Part shown: positions 35,320 through 44,369 of the stretch, piece by piece
Position numbering within the stretch: the first letter of the stretch is position 1
How the letters are laid out: each line of letters starts with the position of its first letter
Origin: Streptomyces malaysiense
Lineage (GTDB): Bacteria > Actinomycetota > Actinomycetes > Streptomycetales > Streptomycetaceae
NCBI RefSeq assembly: GCF_000980885.2
Contig: NZ_LBDA02000029.1
Coordinates: 58,225-122,224 of the forward strand
Direction of reading: 5' to 3'
DNA length: 64,000 bases
Notes under the pieces: generated by a model
The model's database searches: none
What the model saw: only the letters and a program-made list of their open reading frames with translations
Told to the model about the DNA's origin: nothing
Position numbers and translations under genes: made by a program

Positions 35320-35567
35320 CGGGCGGATCCCCCCACAGGACCTCGGAGACAGGAGAACGGAGAAGAAGCAGAGAAGCAGCGGCTGAGAGGCGGAGATGGA
35401 GCGGACGGGAACGAGGACGAGAAGTGGGACAGGGGAACGGGTGCGGCACGCGAGGCAGGCCGTCGCCGCCGCGCGGCACCGTGTGGGGGGATGCCGAACT
35501 ATGCCCTACCGCAGATCAGAAGGGCAATGGAATTCCTGTGTGCGCCCTGAGGGACGGGCCGGCCGGA

Positions 35568-36686
35568 TCAGCCGGCCAGAGTCGCCGGGCTGCCTCCGTT
35601 GGCCTCGTACCCCGCCACCGCCAGGGCGCGGTAGACCGCGAACTCGGCCGCCGGGTCGGCCGCCAGCGTCCAGGGCAGGGCGCCGACATGGCCGTCGACG
35701 TGTATCAGCTCCTGCATGGCCTCCGCCCAGCGCTCGGCGCGGACCAGGAAGAAGACCAGCAGGTGGCGGACGTGTGGCAGCGCCGGGTCGGCGGAGCCGG
35801 CCTCGTGTGCCGCGTGCCGTGCGCCCTGGACCGCCTTGGCGACGACCTCGCTCCGGTAGAGGCTAAGCACCAGGTTCACCTCGGGGAGGTGCTCGAACAC
35901 CGCGAACAGCGGGAGCGCGGCCAGCAGCGATCCACGCGGGGCGCGGGCGGCGGCCGCCTCGGCGAAGGCGTACGCCTGCTCGCGCGAGCCGTGCCACTTC
36001 TCGCACCAGTAGAGCAGTGCGGCCAGATGCGCGCCCATGTGGTGCGGGGCGCGGTCGAGGACGTTCAGCCACAGCCGCTCGAACTCGTCGCGGGAGACTC
36101 CCAGTCCACGGGCGACGGCCAGCTCGATGATGTGCGGCACCGGGTCGGCGGGCGCCTGCCCGGCCGCCTGCCCGCACACCTCCCGGGCCTCTTCCAGGAG
36201 GAGCCGGAAGTCCTCGGTGCCGGCCACCGACGCCCGCCAGGCCCGCTGCACCAGGAACTCCGCGTGCACGACCGCGGCGCCCGCGTCCTCGGGCCGCTCC
36301 GCCCGCCACACCCGCAGCCACTGGCCGCCCGGCGTCTCGTGCACTCCGCCGGGACGCTGTTCGAGCTCCAGCGCGGCCGCGCCACCGAGGGCCTGCACCC
36401 GCTGCCAGCGCAGCTCGCCCGCCGTCTCGGTGCCGGCCAGCAGCTGGGCCGCCGCCCGGTAGTCCTGGGTGCGCTGCACCAGCTCCAGCGCGTCCAGCAG
36501 ATCCTGGTCCGGGCCGGGCAGCCGTACGTCCAGCTCCTCCTGGCGCAGGAAGCCGTAGTCCGCGGGGTCGGCGGCGTCCGGGTGGTCCGGGTGCACCTGC
36601 TCGATCATCCCGCGCCTGCGCCTGACCAGCGGGAGCAGCACGAAGCTCAGCATGAGCAGTGCCATGAGCAGCCAGAGAATCACCAT
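35568..36686 (-). CDS. Membrane-anchored helical-repeat protein (paralogue B)
   Basis: 372 residues from the ATG at 36686. A strongly hydrophobic N-terminal helix (VILWLLMALLMLSFVLLPLV) and a basic RRRR stop-transfer are followed by helical repeats. The block HHMGAHLAALLYWC / EKWHGSREQAYAFAE matches paralogue A (32484-33584), as does the C-terminal HVDGHVGALPWTL region. It lies 248 bases upstream of the M48 gene on the same strand, with nothing recognisable in the gap. Function unknown. Confidence 0.8.
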   Translation of the reverse strand: MVILWLLMALLMLSFVLLPLVRRRRGMIEQVHPDHPDAADPADYGFLRQEELDVRLPGPDQDLLDALELVQRTQDYRAAAQLLAGTETAGELRWQRVQALGGAAALELEQRPGGVHETPGGQWLRVWRAERPEDAGAAVVHAEFLVQRAWRASVAGTEDFRLLLEEAREVCGQAAGQAPADPVPHIIELAVARGLGVSRDEFERLWLNVLDRAPHHMGAHLAALLYWCEKWHGSREQAYAFAEAAAARAPRGSLLAALPLFAVFEHLPEVNLVLSLYRSEVVAKAVQGARHAAHEAGSADPALPHVRHLLVFFLVRAERWAEAMQELIHVDGHVGALPWTLAADPAAEFAVYRALAVAGYEANGGSPATLAG

Positions 36687-36850
36687 GCCCCAAGGGTTCC
36701 AGACGCCACCGGCAAATGCCCAACCCCGCCGCCGGCCTGTGGAAAACTCCGATCCGGGGCATGACAGCCGGCACAGGGACACCCCTCCGCCCATCCCCGC
36801 CCATACCGCGGGGCACCGGAATCCCGGCGGGCGCACTACGCTCGGTGCAC

Positions 36851-38005
36851 ATGAGCGACAGGCACATCAGTCAGCACTTCGAGACCCGCGCGATCCACGC
36901 GGGCAACACCGCGGACCCCCTCACCGGTGCGGTCGTACCGCCCATCTACCAGGTGTCGACCTACAAGCAGGACGGCGTCGGCGGGCTGCGCGGCGGCTAC
37001 GAGTACAGCCGCAGCGCCAACCCGACCCGTACCGCCCTGGAGGAGAACCTCGCCGCGCTGGAGGGCGGCAGCCGCGGCCTCGCGTTCGCCTCCGGCCTCG
37101 CCGCCGAGGACACCCTGCTGCGCACGCTGCTCACCCCCGGCGACCACGTGGTGATCCCGAACGACGCCTACGGCGGCACCTTCCGTCTCTTCTCCAAGGT
37201 CGCCACCCGCTGGGGCGTGGAGTGGTCCGTCGCCGACACCAGCGACCCGGCCGCCGTGCGGGCCGCGATCACCCCGCGCACCAAGGCCGTCTGGGTGGAG
37301 ACCCCCTCCAACCCGCTGCTCGGCGTCACCGACATCGCCGCCGTCGCTCAGGTCGCGCACGACGCGGGCGCGCGCCTCGTGGTCGACAACACCTTCGCCA
37401 CGCCCTACCTCCAGCAGCCGCTGTCGCTCGGCGCGGACGTCGTCGTGCACTCGCTGACCAAGTACATGGGCGGGCACTCCGACGTGGTCGGCGGCGCCCT
37501 GATCGTCTCCGACCAGACGCTCGGCGAGGAACTCGCCTACCACCAGAACGCGATGGGCGCCGTCGCCGGCCCCTTCGACTCCTGGCTGGTGCTGCGCGGC
37601 ACCAAGACCCTCGCGGTCCGCATGGACCGGCACAGCGAGAACGCCACCAAGGTCGCCGACATGCTCAGCCGGCACGCCCGGGTGACCAGCGTGCTCTACC
37701 CGGGCCTGCCCGAGCACCCGGGGCACGAGATCGCCGCCAAGCAGATGCGTGCCTTCGGCGGCATGATCTCCTTCCGCGTCGAGGGCGGCGAGGAGGCGGC
37801 CGTCGAGGTGTGCAACCGCGCCGAGGTGTTCACCCTCGGCGAGTCGCTCGGCGGCGTCGAGTCCCTGATCGAGCATCCCGGCCGGATGACCCACGCCTCC
37901 GCGGCCGGCTCGGCCCTGGAGGTCCCCGCCGACCTCGTCCGCCTGTCCGTCGGCATCGAGAACGTCGACGACCTGCTGGAGGACCTGCGCCAGGCCCTGG
38001 GCTAG
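36851..38005 (+). CDS. Cystathionine gamma-synthase
   Basis: 384-residue PLP enzyme of the Cys/Met metabolism family that joins an activated homoserine to cysteine, or runs the gamma-lyase reaction. Conserved blocks are the TRAIHAG start, YSRSANPTR (phosphate-binding Tyr/Arg), ASGLAAEDTLLR, VDNTFATPYLQQP, the PLP lysine in HSLTKYMGGHSDVVGG, and SLGGVESLIEHP. In Streptomyces this branch also serves reverse trans-sulfuration, so synthase versus lyase cannot be fixed from sequence. It ends at a 21-bp perfect hairpin. The start is the ATG at 36851. Confidence 0.93.
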   Translation: MSDRHISQHFETRAIHAGNTADPLTGAVVPPIYQVSTYKQDGVGGLRGGYEYSRSANPTRTALEENLAALEGGSRGLAFASGLAAEDTLLRTLLTPGDHVVIPNDAYGGTFRLFSKVATRWGVEWSVADTSDPAAVRAAITPRTKAVWVETPSNPLLGVTDIAAVAQVAHDAGARLVVDNTFATPYLQQPLSLGADVVVHSLTKYMGGHSDVVGGALIVSDQTLGEELAYHQNAMGAVAGPFDSWLVLRGTKTLAVRMDRHSENATKVADMLSRHARVTSVLYPGLPEHPGHEIAAKQMRAFGGMISFRVEGGEEAAVEVCNRAEVFTLGESLGGVESLIEHPGRMTHASAAGSALEVPADLVRLSVGIENVDDLLEDLRQALG

Positions 38006-38015
38006 ATTCCGGACC

Positions 38016-38061
38016 GGACGGCTGGTGACCCGGGCCGGCAGGCCCGGGTCACCAGCCGTCC
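38016..38061. terminator. 21-bp perfect bidirectional hairpin
   Basis: The arm at 38016-38036 and the arm at 38041-38061 are perfect reverse complements (GGACGGCTGGTGACCCGG... on the left) around a GGCA loop. It begins 10 bases after the synthase stop and its right arm covers the stop and last codons of the convergent gene at 38049. Confidence 0.9.
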
Positions 38062-38297
38062 ACCGGTGGAGTCGTCCGAGAGGGCGGCTCCACCCACGGG
38101 TGGGCGTACGCCGCCCACACCCCGAACACCACCGCCGCCACGCACACCAGCGCCCACAGCACCCGGCGCACCAGCCGCCCGCGCCGCAGCAGCCGCTGGC
38201 CGCGCCGCACCGCGTCCGGGTACAGCTCCGGCGGCACCGGCACCGGCCGTGCCCCCATCACCCGTCGCACGGCGGCCTCCCGCTCGGCCCGGTTCAC
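38049..38297 (-). CDS. Small membrane protein next to a sigma-like factor
   Basis: 82 residues from the GTG at 38297, which has GGGAGG five to six bases upstream. A charged cytosolic head of about 45 residues (MNRAEREAAVRRVMGARPVP, then arginine-rich) is followed by one transmembrane helix (about 46-65, WALVCVAAVVFGVWAAYA) and a short Pro-rich exterior tail. It begins 52 bases after the sigma-factor-like gene on the same strand. A small cytosolic head with one helix is the layout of simple anti-sigma or sigma-associated membrane partners, but no zinc-binding motif is present. Confidence 0.7.
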   Translation of the reverse strand: MNRAEREAAVRRVMGARPVPVPPELYPDAVRRGQRLLRRGRLVRRVLWALVCVAAVVFGVWAAYAHPWVEPPSRTTPPVDGW

Positions 38298-38349
38298 CCC
38301 GGCCTCCCGGCGGCCCGCGGCCCGCGCGCGTTCCCGGCGTCCCGCGTCC

Positions 38350-38853
38350 TCATGACGGCGCCACCTCCGCGTTCACCGGGCGCGGACCGGCCGCCCCGAC
38401 CGGGTGCAGCACCAGGGACGTCGCCCGGTCGCAGACGGTGTGCACGCGCTCCGCGGTCAGCCCGAGCAGCGCGGCCGTCTGTTCCTCCGCGACCCCCTCG
38501 TACATCCGCAGCACCAGGACCAGCCGCTCCTGCGGGTTCAGCCCGGCGAGCGGGCCGCGCGGCTCGGGCCGTGCGCGGCCGGGGAAGCGGTGCCGGTGCC
38601 AGATCGTGCGCGCGAAGCGGACGGCGAGGTACTGGCGCGCGCAGTCGTACGGGTCCTCGCCGCGCAGCCGGTGCCAGCGGGCGTAGGTGTGGCCGAGTGC
38701 CAGCGTCAGCAGGCGTCGCGCGCGGGGGTTGGCGTCCGGTGCCTCGGCCGTGAGCAGCGTCGCGGCGAGCAGCAGCCGGCCGGCCGCGCCCGCGACGAAC
38801 GCCTCGAACTCCTGGGCCCGGTCTGTCCCTCGGACCACCCGCCGATCACGCAA
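38350..38853 (-). CDS. Degenerate ECF-like sigma factor
   Basis: 167 residues. The C-terminal part (about 108-150) is sigma region 4: GLNPQERLVLVLRMYEGV then EEQTAALLGLTAERVHTVCDRA. The N-terminal part (RAQEFEAFVAGAAGRLLLAA, RARRLLTLALGHTYARWHRL) resembles region 2 but lacks a clear promoter-melting motif. The start is uncertain: the TTG at 38853 has a strong GGGGAGG upstream, and the GTG at 38838 would be the next choice. It forms a probable two-gene unit with the small membrane protein downstream. It may be a sigma factor or a region-4 regulator. Confidence 0.75.
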   Translation of the reverse strand: MRDRRVVRGTDRAQEFEAFVAGAAGRLLLAATLLTAEAPDANPRARRLLTLALGHTYARWHRLRGEDPYDCARQYLAVRFARTIWHRHRFPGRARPEPRGPLAGLNPQERLVLVLRMYEGVAEEQTAALLGLTAERVHTVCDRATSLVLHPVGAAGPRPVNAEVAPS

Positions 38854-38948
38854 GACGCCTCCCCGTCGGGGCCCTGTCCGGTACGGGACAGGTGAATCGC
38901 GTACGACGCAGGACCCGGCTCTCATATGAGACCGGCCGGGGCCCCGGG

Positions 38949-39452
38949 TCAAGACTCGGGAAGCTTCCCCTGGGTCCGGGCCGAGAGGCCGAGATTGAAG
39001 CGGGTCAGCAGGGCGCAGAACTGCTCGCGCTCCTCCGGGGACCAGTCCTCGGTCAGCTCCGCCATCAGCAGGCGCCGCGAGGAGCGCACCTCCGCCAGCC
39101 GGGCGGCGCCGCGCGGGGACAGCTGGAGCACCACCGCGCGGCCGTCCTCCGGGTGCGAGGTGCGCTTGACCAGCCCGGTGTCGACCAGCGGGGCCACCTG
39201 CCGGGTGACCGTGGAGGAGTCGATGCCCATGCCCGAGGCGAGTGCCTTGACACCCATCGGGCCCTCCTTGTCGAGGCGGTTGAGCAGCAGATAGGCGGCG
39301 CGGTCCATGGAGTTGCGCGCCTGCCCGACACCGCCGAGCCGCGTCTGTTCGGCGCGGCGGGCGAACACCGCCACCTCGTGCTGGAGGGAGTCGAGGAGAC
39401 CGGGATCACCGACGGTCGTCATGTCCATCGACATTTCAGGTGTTGTGGGCAT
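38949..39452 (-). CDS. MarR family transcriptional regulator
   Basis: 167 residues with the MarR winged helix-turn-helix: NRLDKEGPMGVKALASGMGID then SSTVTRQVAPLVDTGLVKR, and wing HPEDGRAVVLQLSPRG. Dimerisation helices are at both ends. It is divergent from the threonine dehydratase gene across 144 bases, so that gene is its most obvious candidate target. Confidence 0.92.
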   Translation of the reverse strand: MPTTPEMSMDMTTVGDPGLLDSLQHEVAVFARRAEQTRLGGVGQARNSMDRAAYLLLNRLDKEGPMGVKALASGMGIDSSTVTRQVAPLVDTGLVKRTSHPEDGRAVVLQLSPRGAARLAEVRSSRRLLMAELTEDWSPEEREQFCALLTRFNLGLSARTQGKLPES

Positions 39453-39596
39453 GGCCGGAGGCTCGCTTCATGAAGGGCTGCAAGGTTGGGGGACAGGGTA
39501 CGCGGCCCGGCGCCGGGCCGTACCGGCGCTGCGCAAACCCGTCTTGGACCTTGGTCACCACCGTCGCGCACGACCGCGAGCTGCGATGCTGGAGTC

Positions 39597-40826
<1,230 letters not shown>

Positions 40827-40862
40827 GACCGCGCCACGACCCGCACGGCCCGGGAGGTACGA

Positions 40863-40901
40863 CGGGACCCCCGGCGTCCGCAGCGGACGCCGGGGGTCCC
40901 G
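40863..40901. terminator. 18-bp perfect bidirectional hairpin
   Basis: The arms at 40863-40880 and 40884-40901 (left arm beginning CGGGACCCCCGGCGTCC) pair perfectly around a CAG loop. It lies between convergent ilvA and greA. Confidence 0.9.
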
Positions 40902-40921
40902 GGGCAGGACAGCTCCGTGGC

Positions 40922-41422
40922 TCAGCCGTTGTAGGGCTCGGCCTTGAGGACGCGGACCGAGGCCTTCTTGCCGTTCGGCAGCTCGTACTCCGCGTCCTCG
41001 CCGACCTTGTGGCCGATGACACCGGCCCCCAGCGGCGACTGCGGCGAGTACGTCTCCACGTCCGAACTCGCGTACTCGCGGGAGGCGAGCAGGAACGTCA
41101 GCGTGTCGTCCTCGTCGCCGTCGAAGGCGATCGTGACGACCATGCCCGGTGCGACGGCGCCGTCGGCGGAGGCCGGGGCCTCGCCCACCTGGGCGCTCTC
41201 GAGAAGCTGGGTCAGCTGCCGCACACGCAGCTCCTGCTTGCCCTGCTCCTCCTTGGCCGCGTGGTACCCGCCGTTCTCGCGCAGGTCTCCCTCCTCGCGC
41301 GCGGCGGCGATCTTGGCGGCGATCTCCGTGCGCGCAGGACCAGTAAGGTACTCAAGCTCGACCTTGAGCTTGTTGTACGCCTCCTGGGTCAGCCAGGTGA
41401 CGTTCTCGCTGGTCTGGGTCAC
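40922..41422 (-). CDS. greA: Transcription elongation factor GreA
   Basis: 166 residues. The N-terminal coiled-coil hairpin (about 10-80) carries the conserved acidic tip as AREEGDLRENGGYHAAKEEQG, whose Asp/Glu residues stimulate transcript cleavage in backtracked RNA polymerase. The C-terminal FKBP-like domain has SPQSPLGAGVIGHKVGE. The start is the GTG at 41422, with GAGGAG about eight bases upstream; an in-frame ATG at 41458 would add an unconserved head. Confidence 0.96.
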   Translation of the reverse strand: MTQTSENVTWLTQEAYNKLKVELEYLTGPARTEIAAKIAAAREEGDLRENGGYHAAKEEQGKQELRVRQLTQLLESAQVGEAPASADGAVAPGMVVTIAFDGDEDDTLTFLLASREYASSDVETYSPQSPLGAGVIGHKVGEDAEYELPNGKKASVRVLKAEPYNG

Positions 41423-41666
41423 AGGGTGCTCCTCGTCGGTACTGGGAATACAAAGCATCGCCCTACCCAGAAGAATGTTCCCTCTTGGATGGGCGAAACC
41501 ACGAGCCTAACAATTCATCCGCGGAAGGGGGAGGACATAAGCCATCAGAATCACATCAACGCAGGTCGGAGCGTCCGCATTCCGGGTGAAGAAGCGGCGG
41601 GGCGGCGTGTCCGGCGCGGTGGACCACTGGCCGGACCGGGATCCGGTCGACGGGGCGCGCGGCGGG

Positions 41667-42065
41667 TCAGCCGCTGTGGCAGCCCAGCAGTTCGGCCGTG
41701 GTGCCACGGGCCGTCGTACGCAGCGTGACGACCTTGTCGATGCGCGTGGCCGAGCCGGTGAAGTGGAAGTCGGCACGGCCGACCTCGGTACCGTCCGCCG
41801 ACTGGGAACGCAGGGTGCAGTAGCCGGCGGCCCCGGCGTCCTTGTGGACCTCCAGGTGGGCCTTGACCGCGTTGTCCGTGGCGTCGAAGGTGATCACCTG
41901 GGCGCTGATCCGCGTCTGCACGATGTAGTGGTACGCGAAGTAGCCGACCAGAGCCAGCAGGGCGGCGCCGAGGATCATGGCGGCGACCTTGAGTTTGCGG
42001 TCGGCACGCTCGTCGGAGGAGCGGCCGTAGCGGCCCGTGGGCAGCCCCGTGCTCGCCGTACTCAT
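41667..42065 (-). CDS. DUF4307 membrane protein
   Basis: 132 residues. A hydrophilic head (TGLPTGRYGRSSDERADRKLK) carries the conserved RYG motif. One transmembrane helix lies at about 27-47 (VAAMILGAALLALVGYFAYHYI). An exterior beta-rich domain contains VEVHKDAG-type and CTLRSQSADGTEVGRADF segments and ends in the conserved Cys of LLGCHSG. DUF4307 is found next to mca and greA in actinobacteria; function unknown. It is divergent from mca across 103 bases. Confidence 0.9.
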   Translation of the reverse strand: MSTASTGLPTGRYGRSSDERADRKLKVAAMILGAALLALVGYFAYHYIVQTRISAQVITFDATDNAVKAHLEVHKDAGAAGYCTLRSQSADGTEVGRADFHFTGSATRIDKVVTLRTTARGTTAELLGCHSG

Positions 42066-42168
42066 GATCGTCCTCTCCGCGGAATTAATCGCCCCCCGAT
42101 TCGGTCACTATAGAAGCCTTCGAATGCGCCCTGAGCCTTGGGGGCGCCGACCTACCGAGGATTGAGTC

Positions 42169-43050
42169 TTGACTGACCAGCTGCGACTGATGGCCGTTCA
42201 CGCGCACCCCGACGACGAGTCGAGCAAGGGCGCGGCCACCATGGCGAAGTACGTGTCCGAGGGGGTGGACGTGCTGGTGGTGACCTGCACGGGCGGTGAA
42301 CGCGGCTCCATCCTCAACCCCAAACTCCAGGGCGACCCCTACATCGAGGCGAACATCCACGAGGTGCGCCGCAAGGAGATGGACGAGGCCCGCGAGATCC
42401 TGGGCGTCAAGCAGGAGTGGCTGGGCTTCGTGGACTCCGGGCTGCCCGAGGGCGACCCGCTGCCGCCGCTGCCCGAGGGCTGCTTCGCCCTGGAGGACGT
42501 CGACAAGGCGGCCGGCGAGCTGGTGCGCCAGATCCGCTCCTTCCGCCCGCAGGTGATCACCACCTACGACGAGAACGGCGGCTACCCGCACCCCGACCAC
42601 ATCATGACGCACAAGATCTCCATGGTGGCGTTCGAGGGCGCGGCGGACACCGAGAAGTACCCCGAGGACGAGTTCGGCCCCGCCCACCAGCCGCTGAAGC
42701 TCTACTACAACCAGGGCTTCAACCGCCCCCGCACCGAGGCCCTGCACCAGGCGATGCTCGACCGCGGCCTGGAGTCGCCCTACGGGGAGTGGCTCAAGCG
42801 CTGGAACGAGATCGAGCGGGTCGAGCGCACCCTGACCACGCATGTTCCCTGCGCGGACTTCTTCGAGATCCGCGACAAGGCGCTGATCGCGCACGCCACG
42901 CAGATCGATCCGGACGGCGGCTGGTTCCGCGTGCCGATGGAGCTCCAGAGGGAGGTCTGGCCGACGGAGGAGTACGAGCTGGCGAAGTCGCTCGTGGACA
43001 CCTCCCTCCCCGAGGACGACCTCTTCGCGGGCATCCGGGACAATGCCTGA
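42169..43050 (+). CDS. mca: Mycothiol S-conjugate amidase
   Basis: 293-residue zinc amidase of the LmbE/PIG-L fold that cleaves mycothiol S-conjugates to mercapturic acids and glucosaminyl-inositol, a detoxification step specific to actinobacteria. Zinc ligands are in HAHPDDESSKGA (His, Asp) and YPHPDHIMTH (His). TGGERGSILNP and the C-terminal HATQIDPDGGWFRVP, characteristic of Mca rather than MshB, are present. The start is the TTG at 42169, with GAGG upstream. Confidence 0.95.
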   Translation: MTDQLRLMAVHAHPDDESSKGAATMAKYVSEGVDVLVVTCTGGERGSILNPKLQGDPYIEANIHEVRRKEMDEAREILGVKQEWLGFVDSGLPEGDPLPPLPEGCFALEDVDKAAGELVRQIRSFRPQVITTYDENGGYPHPDHIMTHKISMVAFEGAADTEKYPEDEFGPAHQPLKLYYNQGFNRPRTEALHQAMLDRGLESPYGEWLKRWNEIERVERTLTTHVPCADFFEIRDKALIAHATQIDPDGGWFRVPMELQREVWPTEEYELAKSLVDTSLPEDDLFAGIRDNA

Positions 43051-43051
43051 C

Positions 43052-43282
43052 ATGAGCGCAAGCATGAGCCTGGCAGCGACGGACCTCGTCTCCCTCGCCG
43101 ATCTCGACCAGAACAAGGTCACCCCCGGTGTCCTCGGCTTCATCGTGTTCGCGGTGATGGCGTTGGCCGTGTGGGGCCTCATGAAGTCGATGAACAAGCA
43201 CATGCGGAAGGTCGACTTCAAGGAGCCCGCCGACCCCGGCACGGACGGTCACCCGGCCGACACCTCGGCCCGGCGAAGCTGA
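43052..43282 (+). CDS. Small single-pass membrane protein downstream of mca
   Basis: 76 residues from the ATG at 43052, one base after the mca stop; an alternative ATG at 43043 overlaps mca by 8 bases. An acidic head contains LADLDQNKVTPGVLG. One transmembrane helix (about residues 25-45, GFIVFAVMALAVWGLMKSMN) precedes a basic, then acidic cytosolic tail. Its tight coupling to mca is conserved in Streptomyces as far as I recall. Function unknown. Confidence 0.82.
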   Translation: MSASMSLAATDLVSLADLDQNKVTPGVLGFIVFAVMALAVWGLMKSMNKHMRKVDFKEPADPGTDGHPADTSARRS

Positions 43283-43285
43283 ACC

Positions 43286-43315
43286 AGGGCCGGCCCGGCA
43301 CTCGGGCCCGGCCCT
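43286..43315 (+). terminator. Hairpin with one bulge after the mca operon
   Basis: AGGGCCGGCCCG (43286-43297) pairs with CGGGCCCGGCCCT (43303-43315) apart from one bulged base, directly downstream of the small membrane protein. Confidence 0.65.
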
Positions 43316-43654
43316 CGGCCGACGGACCCGGGTCTCGCGGCTCCGGCAGCCGGCCCTCCGCCGAGACCGTCGCCCCCGTCACCTCACGGGCGCGGCGGTC
43401 CGCAGCCGTGCGCGGCCACCGACCGGCGGCCCCTGAACGCGCGCCCGCCTGAGCGCCGGGCGCGCGGGGGCCGGCCGGCGGGTTCCCCGTATCCGGATCG
43501 CGGTGGACCGGGCCGCCGAGAACCAGGGGGCCGGCACCGGGACGATCCCCCTCCCGAGCGAGCTCCCCGGCCGCTGACCGCACCGAGCGCCGTCGCACCG
43601 CCCGCCGCGCTCGAACCGAGCAGCACAGCCACCGCCCGGCCCGTCGCGGCCGCC

Positions 43655-43800
43655 CTACGACGGCACCCGCGTCCCGCCCCGCCCCTTGCCCACCGCCAGG
43701 TACACGCACGCCACCGCCAGCGCGGCCTCCGCGACAGCGCAAGCCCACCGCCTGGAGCAGGGCCGTGCCCGTGCCCGCGGTGGTCATGTCGAACCAGATC
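43655..43800 (-). pseudogene. Remnant of a hydrophobic protein C-terminus
   Basis: Reading the minus strand, one frame gives WFDMTTAGTGTALLQAVGL. After a frame change another gives EAALAVACVYLAVGKGRGG ending in TRVPS and a stop at 43655-43657. The two pieces look like one membrane-helix-containing C-terminus broken by a frameshift. I cannot name the family. Confidence 0.35.
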
Positions 43801-43879
43801 CCCGTCGGGCGGCACCGCCCCGACCGGTCGGCGGTCGACACGAGCCGTCCGGTTGCTGGGGCGTCGCGAACGGGCGCGG

Positions 43880-44310
43880 TCAGCCGTGGCGCGCGGTGTC
43901 CGCGTCGGCGTCCATGGTCTCCCGCAGCTGCGTGGCGACCGCACGGAGGCAGCTTGCGAAGCCGTGGCGCCCGTCGGCGTCGAGGTATCGCTCGAAGGCG
44001 TTCCGGAAGGCGAGTGTGGCCCCTGCTCGAACGCGAGGAGACCAGCTCGCCCACGAGGTGCGCGGTCGGCTCGGGGACGTTGCGGGCGACGAGTACGGCG
44101 GTCATGGCGGCGCCGAGACCGACCTTCCTGAGGGCGTCGCGCTCCCGGAGTTCGGCGCCGGCCGCCACGGCGGCCTCGAGACGGGGCCGAGTTCGCGGTC
44201 GGCCGGCCCCGTCGCGGTCGACGCACTCCGGTCCGGCGAGCGGTCGCGGGTACGGGCAGGGGGAGCCCGAAGGCAGGACGCGGCTCCTGACCTGGGCTTC
44301 CTTGCGGCCG
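43880..44310 (-). pseudogene. Frameshifted, N-terminally truncated TetR-family regulator
   Basis: On the minus strand, frame 1 gives LRERDALRKVGLGAAMTAVL then VARNVPEPTAHLVGEL, the typical TetR ligand-domain core. Frame 2 continues LLAFEQG. Frame 3 then gives AFRNAFERYLDADGRHGFAS and LRAVATQLRETMDADADTAR, ending at a proper TGA at 43880-43882. At least two indels therefore split the C-terminal domain. The N-terminal DNA-binding region cannot be found before the neighbouring SDR gene, so the copy looks non-functional. Confidence 0.6.
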
Positions 44311-44369
44311 CACTCCAGGGCAAGGGTTCGCGCACCGCCTGTGGTCACTGACCCGCAGGGATCAGGGCG

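Larger units (their letters stand above)
43316..44369. other. Decayed region without an intact gene
   Basis: About 1.05 kb between the mca operon and an SDR gene. Every long open frame here is a compositional shadow. Homology-like segments continue only by switching frame: a TetR C-terminal domain at about 43880-44310 and a hydrophobic protein end at about 43655-43800, both on the minus strand. This is eroded coding DNA. Confidence 0.65.

Noticed and set aside
42085..42112. Sigma-70 type promoter TTAATC-N18-TATAGA in front of mca
   Set aside because: The -10-like TATAGA is suggestive, but the -35 match is poor and the strand is ambiguous in a divergent gap.
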